NCBI GenBank assembly: GCA_000955785.1
Contig: JYOD01000010.1
Span: 20,907 to 56,879, forward strand
Direction of reading: 5' to 3'
DNA length: 35,973 nt
Origin: Burkholderiaceae bacterium 16
GTDB taxonomy: Bacteria; Pseudomonadota; Gammaproteobacteria; Burkholderiales; Burkholderiaceae
This document shows, piece by piece, positions 8,923 through 14,979 of the stretch. The notes beneath the pieces were generated by a model. It made no database searches. It was not told the origin of the DNA and worked only from the letters and a program-made list of their open reading frames with translations. Numbering within the stretch: position 1 is the stretch's first letter; each line of letters opens with the position of its first letter. Position numbers and translations under genes: made by a program.

Positions 8923-9456
8923 TCAACGTTCCAGGGCAGCCGAGGCCTGGCCCGGCTGCGCCGAACGCCACTTGCGCAGCCTGCCACGCGCGTTCTCGTA
9001 GGGGGAGGACGTATTGAGCTGGATCATCCGGCCCAGCGTGTATTTGCCGTACCACGGCTCGCTGTAGAGCGATGCGTCGTCGAGCGCCGTCACCAGCGTC
9101 ACGATGCCGGCGTTGGCGTCGGCCAGCATGCGCAGCAGCGCCGGGTAGGAGTGGCCGGCGTAGTCCGCATAAAACTTCTGCGCCAGTTTCCCCAGTTCGT
9201 TCCACTTGAAGCCTGTTTCCGGGAAATCGACCTCCAGCCCTTGCGCGCGCCGGGACGTCCAGCGCAGTACCAGCGTGTTCCACCCGATTAGGTAGGAGAC
9301 AAGGTCGCACACGCTCATGCGTGTTCCTCCCGCGTGGCCTTCCATGGTCTGGTCCGAAGCCCGCGCCGGCGGCACGGCCTGCAGTTCCGCCGCAAGCCTG
9401 GCATACGTGTTCTGAATCGCCTTCAGCAGTTGTTCCCGATTCGCTGGAATTGCCAT
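8923..9456 (-). CDS. ClbS/DfsB family four-helix bundle protein
   Basis: This 177-residue protein matches the ClbS/DfsB (DUF1706) family. Family hallmarks are visible: an N-terminal PANREQLLKAI, MEGHAGGTRMSVCDL, a YLIGWNTLVLRW helix, FKWNELGKLAQKFY, WYGKYTLGRMIQ and the ending NTSSPYENARGRLRKW. ClbS of E. coli is a hydrolase that opens the colibactin cyclopropane and protects the producer; most relatives have no known substrate. The start at 9456 follows GGAAGAGAA and gives the usual length. It begins 16 bp after the IclR stop in the same direction, so the two are likely co-transcribed. Confidence 0.87.
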   Translation of the reverse strand: MAIPANREQLLKAIQNTYARLAAELQAVPPARASDQTMEGHAGGTRMSVCDLVSYLIGWNTLVLRWTSRRAQGLEVDFPETGFKWNELGKLAQKFYADYAGHSYPALLRMLADANAGIVTLVTALDDASLYSEPWYGKYTLGRMIQLNTSSPYENARGRLRKWRSAQPGQASAALER

Positions 9457-9472
9457 TTGCGTTCTCTTCCGC

Positions 9473-10273
9473 TCAGGTGTGCCGCACCGCCACCATGCTG
9501 CGCGTGGCGAGGGCCAGCGCATTGTGCCGGGCACCGCCGCCGAGGCTGTCGGAGATATCCGTGGCGGCATTCAGCACCAGGTTGGCGAAGCCCTTGATTT
9601 TCTGCGGCTTGAAGCGCTCGGCGGGTCCGGACAGACCGACCGCGGCAATCACATGCCCGTTGCCGTCGCTGATCGGAGCGGCGATGCCATACACCGTCTC
9701 GCGCCACTCGCCGCGATTGACCGCATAGCCCTGCTTGCGGACTTTTTCCATTTCCTGCAGGAAGCGCTCCGGCTCCACGATGCTGTTGGGCGTGGACGGC
9801 GCCAGCGCGGCCGACATGCGCTGCAGCGCGGCGTCCGGCTGGAACGCCAGCATGGCCTTGCCGGTGGCCACGCAATGCGCCAGCGCGCGGCCGCCGATCT
9901 GGGTATAGGCGCGCACCGGGTTGGGGCTGTCGATCTTGTGCACATAGACCACTTCGCCGCGATCCAGCACGGACAGGTGGACGCTTTCGCCGCTGGTGTG
10001 CATCAGCTTGTCCATCCAGGCTTCGGCATGGCGGCGCAGGTCCAGCCGCGAGAGCACCGCCGAGCCCAGTTCCCAGAGCTTGATGGAGGCGCTGTAGCCG
10101 GTGCCGGAGGCGTCACGGATCACATAGTTGAGATCGGTCAGCGCTTGCAGCAAGCGGTGCACATTGCTCTTGGCCAGGCCCAGGTGGGCGGCGATCTCCG
10201 TCAGGCCGAGGGGGCGGTCGCTGTGGGCCAGCAGCTCGATGACACCCAGGCCTTTGATCAAGGTGTTGTTCAT
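9473..10273 (-). CDS. IclR family transcriptional regulator
   Basis: The product is 266 residues: an N-terminal winged helix (about 3-65, recognition region LTEIAAHLGLAKSNVHRLL) and a C-terminal GAF-like effector domain (about 80-250) that includes GGRALAHCVATGKAMLAF. IclR proteins bind small organic acids and usually control adjacent catabolic genes. The ATG at 10273 is chosen; an upstream TTG at 10315 adds 14 unlikely residues and lacks a ribosome binding site. It is divergent from the CoA-transferase/dioxygenase operon with a 188-bp shared intergenic region holding repeated TGGAAC half-sites, so it probably regulates that operon and itself. Confidence 0.93.
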   Translation of the reverse strand: MNNTLIKGLGVIELLAHSDRPLGLTEIAAHLGLAKSNVHRLLQALTDLNYVIRDASGTGYSASIKLWELGSAVLSRLDLRRHAEAWMDKLMHTSGESVHLSVLDRGEVVYVHKIDSPNPVRAYTQIGGRALAHCVATGKAMLAFQPDAALQRMSAALAPSTPNSIVEPERFLQEMEKVRKQGYAVNRGEWRETVYGIAAPISDGNGHVIAAVGLSGPAERFKPQKIKGFANLVLNAATDISDSLGGGARHNALALATRSMVAVRHT

Positions 10274-10318
10274 GTCGGACTTGCCGTGTGTGGCGCACCC
10301 GGCATTGGTTCTCAAGTG

Positions 10319-10386
10319 TGGAACGATTGTAGCCTATTTTGGAACGTGAATATAATGATCCGCATCGCGGTCCAAAGGCGGTTCCA
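10319..10386. promoter_or_regulatory. Candidate promoter and IclR operator region
   Basis: A perfect TATAAT lies at 10351-10356 on the plus strand, with TTGTAG at 10327-10332 as a weak -35 (18-bp spacer). TGGAACG occurs at 10319-10325 and again at 10340-10346, 21 bp apart (two helical turns), and the inverted half-site GTTCCA is at 10381-10386. These flank the -35 and -10 elements as expected for a regulator of the divergent operon. Assignment to the IclR protein is inference. Confidence 0.5.
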
Positions 10387-10461
10387 GGCTTGCATGCGCC
10401 GTTGCGCGATGGCGCCAAAGCCGGGAGTCAGCCGGGCCGTCAACGTTTTCCGGGTATCCAG

Positions 10462-11652
10462 ATGCACAATGTCAGCGAGAAGGACCTGCCCCTGCACGGG
10501 GTCAGGGTGGTGGAGTTCTGTACCGTGGCGGCTGGGCCGTTCTGCGGCATGCTGCTGGCCGACATGGGCGCCGAGGTGGTCAAGGTGGAGCCGCCGGACG
10601 GCGACACCTTGCGCCAGTGGCCGCCGCTGTCGAACGGGTTTTCTGAGAACTTTGCCTCGCTCAACCGCAACAAGCAGTCGGTGGCGCTAAACCTGAAGGA
10701 TCCGGCCGACGTCGCGCTGGCGCGGCAACTGATCCTGGACGCCGATGTGGTGATCGAGAACAACCGTCCCGGCGTGATGGACCGCCTTGGCCTGGGCTAT
10801 GCGAGCTTTTGCGAGCACAAGCCGCAGTTGCTGTACTGCTCGGTGTCGGCCTATGGCCAGAGCGGCCCGCGTGCCGGCGAGGGCGGTTTCGACCTGACCA
10901 TCCAGGCGGCGGCCGGGGTAATGAGCGTGACCGGCGAGCCCGATGGCGCGCCGGTCAAGTGCGGCGTACCGCTGGCCGATTTCGCTTCGGGGCTCTACGC
11001 CGCCTTCGCCATCGCCAGCGCGCTGGCGCGGGTGCGCGCCGGCGGCGCGGGTTCGCATATCGACGTGCCGATGTACGGCTGCACGCTTGGCATCGCCGCG
11101 CTGCAGACCAGCGAATACTTCGGCACGGGCAAGAGCCCGGTCAAGCTCGGCTCGGCCCATCCGCGCAATGCGCCGTACCAGGCCTTCCGCGCCGCCGATG
11201 GCTACTTCGCCATTGCCGCGGGCAACCAGAAGCTCTGGCTGGAGGTGGTGAAGGTCGTGGAGTTGCCCGCGCTGGCGGCCGATGCCCGCTTTGCCACCAC
11301 GCGCGACCGTGCCGCCAACCAGGTTGCGCTCAAGGTGCTGCTGGAAGAGCGTTTCGCGGGAGCCGGCGTGGCGCACTGGATCACGGCGTTCAATGCCGCC
11401 GGCGTGCCGCATGCGCGCATCAACGACTACGCCGCCGCGCTGGACGATCCCCAGGTCGCGCATATGGAGTGGGTGCAGCCGCTGACGTTGCCGGACGGCC
11501 GCCAGACGCGCACCTTCGCCTCGCCGCTGCGCTTCGATGGGCAGGGGCTGCCGATCCGCCGCGATCCGCCGGCGCTGGGAGAGCACAACGACGCCATTCG
11601 CGCGCGCTACCCGGTGGGCGGCGCGGACCATGACACCCCCAGGGAAGCATGA
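10462..11652 (+). CDS. Family III (CaiB/BaiF) CoA-transferase
   Basis: This 396-residue enzyme moves coenzyme A between carboxylic acids through an aspartyl-CoA intermediate. Family signatures are VVEFCTVAAGPFCGMLLADMGAEVVKVE near the N-terminus, NRNKQSVALNLKD (68-80) and YCSVSAYGQSGP (125-136). The catalytic Asp is D173 in PLADFASG. The ATG at 10462 gives the normal N-terminus; 41 additional in-frame residues upstream look noncoding. Its stop overlaps the next gene's start. Because a thiol dioxygenase follows, its substrate may be the sulfinic acid product (compare the family III succinyl-CoA:3-sulfinopropionate CoA-transferase of Variovorax). That link is inference. Confidence 0.92.
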   Translation: MHNVSEKDLPLHGVRVVEFCTVAAGPFCGMLLADMGAEVVKVEPPDGDTLRQWPPLSNGFSENFASLNRNKQSVALNLKDPADVALARQLILDADVVIENNRPGVMDRLGLGYASFCEHKPQLLYCSVSAYGQSGPRAGEGGFDLTIQAAAGVMSVTGEPDGAPVKCGVPLADFASGLYAAFAIASALARVRAGGAGSHIDVPMYGCTLGIAALQTSEYFGTGKSPVKLGSAHPRNAPYQAFRAADGYFAIAAGNQKLWLEVVKVVELPALAADARFATTRDRAANQVALKVLLEERFAGAGVAHWITAFNAAGVPHARINDYAAALDDPQVAHMEWVQPLTLPDGRQTRTFASPLRFDGQGLPIRRDPPALGEHNDAIRARYPVGGADHDTPREA

Positions 11653-12254
11653 TGAACGACAAGATCGAACGGCTACGTGAATTCGTCGCCACCATCAGCC
11701 GGCTGGTGGAACAAACCGGGCCCGATACCGATAACGAGGCCGCGCTGCTGGCCGGCGCCACCGGTCCGCTGCGCGAACTGGTGGCGCACGACGACTGGCT
11801 GCCCGATGCGATGGCGCGGCCGCATCCCGTCTATTACCAGCAGCACCTGCTCTACGGCGATCCGCTCGACCGCTTCTCGCTGGTGAGCTTCGTTTGGGGG
11901 CCGGGCCAGCAGACGCCGGTGCACGATCACACCGTGTGGGGCCTGATCGGCGTGCTGCGCGGCGCCGAGCTCGACCAGCACTACCGTGCCGAGGCGGGCA
12001 AACTGGTGGCCGATGGCGGCGAGGTCCTGTTGTCCGCCGGTCAGGTGGCCGCGGTATCGCCCACGCTGGGCGACGTGCACCGCGTGCGCAATGCGCACGA
12101 CGACCAGGTCTCGGTCAGCATCCATCTGTATGGCGGCAATATCGGCCGCATCCGGCGCCATGTCTACGACGCGGCGAGCGGCGAGACCAAGCCGTTCATC
12201 TCCGGCTACTCCAACGCGCTGGTGCCCAACTTGTGGGCCCAGGCGGCGACGTGA
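11649..12254 (+). CDS. Gln-type thiol dioxygenase (3-mercaptopropionate dioxygenase-like cupin)
   Basis: This 201-residue cupin belongs to the cysteine dioxygenase superfamily, which adds O2 to a thiol to give a sulfinic acid using non-heme iron. The iron ligands are H92 and H94 in PVHDHTVWG and H144 in GDVHRV. The substrate-binding position normally Arg in mammalian cysteine dioxygenase is Gln here (YYQQHLLY, Q64/Q65), and a Ser-His-Tyr set is present at S157, H159, Y161. This is the Gln-type pattern linked with 3-mercaptopropionate dioxygenases. ATGATG at 11649-11654 gives two possible starts, both overlapping or abutting the CoA-transferase stop, so translation is coupled. Cysteine or another thiol as substrate is not excluded. 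Confidence 0.88.
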   Translation: MMNDKIERLREFVATISRLVEQTGPDTDNEAALLAGATGPLRELVAHDDWLPDAMARPHPVYYQQHLLYGDPLDRFSLVSFVWGPGQQTPVHDHTVWGLIGVLRGAELDQHYRAEAGKLVADGGEVLLSAGQVAAVSPTLGDVHRVRNAHDDQVSVSIHLYGGNIGRIRRHVYDAASGETKPFISGYSNALVPNLWAQAAT

Positions 12255-12264
12255 GGGGGCCGCG

Positions 12265-13014
12265 GTGACACAAGGCATCCTGCTGGCCGACAAACAGGGC
12301 GACGTCACCCGGCTGACGATGAACCGGCCCGGGCGCGGCAATGCGCTGTCGGCCGCGCTGGTGGAGGAGCTCGCGGCGGCGGTGCAGGTGTGCCACCACG
12401 ACGGCACACGCCTGCTGTCCATTGAGGGCGCGGGCACGCATTTCTGCACCGGTTTCGACCTGGGCGACCTGGATAGCGAGAGCGACGATTCGCTGCTGGC
12501 GCGTTTCGTGCGCGTCGAACTGCTGCTGCAAAGCCTGCATGGCGCGCCCTTCACCACCGTAGCGCTGGTACAGGGGCGGGTCATGGGCGCGGGTGCCGAC
12601 CTGCTTGCCGCCTGCGAGCAGCGCTGGGTCGCGCAGGGCAGCAGCTTCGCCTTCCCGGGGGCGGCCTTTGGCCTAGTGCTGGGCAGCGCGCGGCTGGCGG
12701 AACTGGTTGGCGTGGCCACGGCGCGGGAATGGATCGCCAGCGGGCGTGCCGTCCGGACGGAAGAAGCGCTGGCCGCCGGCCTGGCCGGCACCGTGGTGGA
12801 ACCGGAGGCACGCGCGGCAGCGATTACGGCACTGGCCGCGCATGCCCGCCGGCTCGATGCACCGACGCAGGCGGCCATCCACGCCGCCACGCTGGGCGGG
12901 CCCGGCGCGGCCGATGCGGCGCGCGCCGCGCAGCTAGCCGAACTTGTGCGCTCCGCCGCCCGTCCGGGGCTAAAGGCGCGCATCGCGGCTTATCGGGAGG
13001 CATCCAGGCGCTGA
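12265..13014 (+). CDS. Enoyl-CoA hydratase/isomerase (crotonase) family protein, atypical active site
   Basis: The product is 249 residues with a crotonase fold. The oxyanion-hole region THFCTGFDLGDL and the helix start GRVMGAGADLLAACE are recognisable. In the segment where classic hydratases have the catalytic PE (Glu144 in rat), this protein has PG (FAFPGAAFGLVLGSARL). The second Glu (Glu164 equivalent) appears kept in TAREWIASG. A hydratase reaction is therefore doubtful, and isomerase, lyase or another CoA-thioester reaction is possible. The start is GTG at 12265, with GAGGGGG just upstream at 12253-12259. It follows the dioxygenase by ten bp and is last in this operon. Confidence 0.85.
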   Translation: MTQGILLADKQGDVTRLTMNRPGRGNALSAALVEELAAAVQVCHHDGTRLLSIEGAGTHFCTGFDLGDLDSESDDSLLARFVRVELLLQSLHGAPFTTVALVQGRVMGAGADLLAACEQRWVAQGSSFAFPGAAFGLVLGSARLAELVGVATAREWIASGRAVRTEEALAAGLAGTVVEPEARAAAITALAAHARRLDAPTQAAIHAATLGGPGAADAARAAQLAELVRSAARPGLKARIAAYREASRR

Positions 13015-13043
13015 CGCAGTGCCGCCAACCTGGCGGCACTGCG
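13015..13043. terminator. Perfect 12-bp hairpin after the crotonase stop
   Basis: A perfect 12-bp inverted repeat (13015-13026 with 13032-13043, loop AACCT) begins immediately after the stop codon and lies between convergent genes. No T-tract follows on either strand, so it may act as a bidirectional, RNA-stabilising or factor-dependent end rather than a classical terminator. Confidence 0.65.
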
Positions 13044-13082
13044 CAATCCGCGTTCGGTGGCGGTGATCGGCGCTCGCGCGGC

Positions 13083-13727
13083 TCAGAGCGGCTGTGGGCT
13101 GAACGCCGGCAGGTCCGGCCATGCCAGCGTTGCCCAGACTCCCTTGGGCGGGGCGAGCAGCTGGCGCAAGCTTGCTTCATCGAAGGCTTTGCCCATCGGG
13201 TCGGCCCGGAACGCCGCAACCCATTGCTGGCGGCCGGCGATAAAGGCAAGACCGAAATCCTCCCAGCTTGCAAAGCAGTCCTGCGCACGCTGCGCATTAA
13301 GCAACAGCACGCGCCAGGCGGCCATGGGCTCCGCCCAGCCCATCAACATGACAATGCGCGCAAAAAACGCCATCCGGACACAGGCGAACGCCAGCGCGGC
13401 ACGAGGATCGTCTGTCGGCAAGAGCGCATGCAGATCGGCGCGAAACCAACGCGATTCGAGTACCTGGGCGAGGTGCTGGCGCGCTTCGTCGTCGGTCGCA
13501 TTGGCCCGGAACTCCATCTGGTGCAGCAATTGCGCACGAAAGAATGCGCGCGCATTCTCCGTCAGGCGGTCCGTGGCGGGGTCAAAAAAGCCGGTCATGC
13601 CCGTGGCGTCGACCATCGGCTGCGCCAGTGTCAGGGCCCATTGCTTGCGCTGCGTGAACACAGCGGAGCGCAGACGGCGGTAAGCCCACCAAAGTACGAG
13701 TCCCCCGAGAAGGATGTAGAAGATCAT
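13083..13727 (-). CDS. DUF1266 domain membrane-anchored protein
   Basis: This 214-residue protein has one N-terminal membrane helix (residues 1-16, rich in Leu and Trp) and a cytoplasmic C-terminal domain. The C-terminal half matches DUF1266: FACVRMAFFARIVMLMGW (114-131), then CFASWEDFGLAFIAGRQQW (151-169). The function of DUF1266 is unknown. The start at 13727 avoids overlap with the preceding gene, which stops 16 bp upstream; a longer start (M at 13841) would overlap it by about 100 bp. It is last gene of the three-gene minus-strand cluster. In E. coli, DUF1266 proteins YbeR/YbeU sit next to Sel1-repeat and J-domain proteins, a loose parallel to the TPR-like partner here. Confidence 0.78.
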   Translation of the reverse strand: MIFYILLGGLVLWWAYRRLRSAVFTQRKQWALTLAQPMVDATGMTGFFDPATDRLTENARAFFRAQLLHQMEFRANATDDEARQHLAQVLESRWFRADLHALLPTDDPRAALAFACVRMAFFARIVMLMGWAEPMAAWRVLLLNAQRAQDCFASWEDFGLAFIAGRQQWVAAFRADPMGKAFDEASLRQLLAPPKGVWATLAWPDLPAFSPQPL

Positions 13728-13743
13728 CAGGTTCGGCGCTCCG

Positions 13744-14979
13744 TTACGATCTGGATTGCAAGGCCAGTATTTCCGCTGCCCGCGATAGCGATAGTTCCGG
13801 CCACGGTACCCCTTCGGTGGCGACAGCTTCCCCGCCGCCATGCGGATTTCCCGTTTCTGCGTTTCGTGCCGGCATAGGCCTGGTGGCATAGCCGACCGAT
13901 GGCGCACGCGGCGAACGCTCCGACAGCAGGCCCGGCTCGCGCGCGGCGACCAGCCATTCCACCATCGGCGTTGGCGAGCTGAGCCTGACGAAGAGTTGCG
14001 GATACCTGCCGACCAGTCGGGTCTGCGTTGCGGCGTCGGTCACGTTTTCGATGCGCTCCCAGCCGGCTGGCGTGCGTACCACGCCGATTGCGATGCAATC
14101 GGCCGGCGTTTCCTCGTCGGTGCCCAGCGCGTTCAGGCAGGCCAGCACGTCTTCGATGTAGCGTTCGATGGGCGGCCGGTTCTGCTTTCCCTTGACTTGG
14201 TCCACGCGGAGCGCGCCATTGGCCTGAATACTCACGCTGATCGTGATATGCGGTTGTCCGCCGGCATCGCGGAAGCTCACCAGGCGCAGCTGCTTCTGCG
14301 CCACCGCGTCGGCATACCGCTCGCCGTAGCCCCCGGCCAGCGCGCGCCGGTCGGCAAACTGCCCGAGGCAGTGCCGCATGACATAGCTTTCAAAAGCCAT
14401 TTCCGAGCGCAGCAGCGCGCTGTCCGGCAGGAACTCCACGAACACGCCATTCGGCGTCGCCAGCAGGGTGCGCAGCGCCTCGGGCTGGCTCTGGCGCCAG
14501 CCACGCTCGATGCGCGTCGCCATCTCGGCATGTTCCTTATCCCACAGCGCCAGCGCTTGCGGGCAGTTGATGCGGTCCAGCTTGCCTTCCAGGGCGGTGC
14601 CTTGGCGCGACGTCAGGAATTCGACTAGCCGCGCTTCCAGTGCCAGCAGGCACGCATCGGCAGGATCGACCCAGACCACGGGTGCGAGCCGCATTGCCGC
14701 TTCGCTGCTGGCCGCCTTGGCAGAGGCAGCAAAGCGGGCAACAATCCATTCCGGTACGGCCTCGGATTTCAGTATCTGCCGCGCATCGGCAAGCGAACCG
14801 ATGTTTGTCGCCGGCTCGAAGTTGGCGACGAGATGGCGATAGAAGTGGTTAAGCAGCCAGGCGCGCACGGTCGCTTCGTCGCCTCGCGCCTGGCTGCGCG
14901 CGGCGATCCCCGACTTCAGCGCGCCGGCATTGAGCGCATTGCGCGGCGCGTAGCCGGAGGTCCGCGTTGCCGCACTCAT
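13744..14979 (-). CDS. PcfJ-like protein, function unknown
   Basis: The product is 411 residues. The central part (about 183-285) looks like the PcfJ-like family: SYVMRHCLGQFA (199-209), a YADAVAQKQLRLVSFRD stretch (222-238), then beta strands ending in VKGKQNRPP (262-270). The conserved His203-Cys204 and the K-x-N-R-P-P element are typical of that family, for which no biochemical function is established (named after an enterococcal plasmid gene). The C-terminal 100 residues are less structured. The start at 14979 overlaps the upstream stop as ATGA, so it is coupled to the TPR-like gene; an in-frame TTG at 14994 is less likely. Confidence 0.75.
   Translation of the reverse strand: MSAATRTSGYAPRNALNAGALKSGIAARSQARGDEATVRAWLLNHFYRHLVANFEPATNIGSLADARQILKSEAVPEWIVARFAASAKAASSEAAMRLAPVVWVDPADACLLALEARLVEFLTSRQGTALEGKLDRINCPQALALWDKEHAEMATRIERGWRQSQPEALRTLLATPNGVFVEFLPDSALLRSEMAFESYVMRHCLGQFADRRALAGGYGERYADAVAQKQLRLVSFRDAGGQPHITISVSIQANGALRVDQVKGKQNRPPIERYIEDVLACLNALGTDEETPADCIAIGVVRTPAGWERIENVTDAATQTRLVGRYPQLFVRLSSPTPMVEWLVAAREPGLLSERSPRAPSVGYATRPMPARNAETGNPHGGGEAVATEGVPWPELSLSRAAEILALQSRS

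Noticed and set aside
10274..10315. Upstream TTG start for the IclR gene
   Set aside because: No ribosome binding site and the added 14 residues do not fit the family.
12729..13877. Plus-strand frame running from the crotonase gene across the DUF1266 gene
   Set aside because: It crosses a perfect terminator-like hairpin and lacks any domain; both overlapping genes are better supported.
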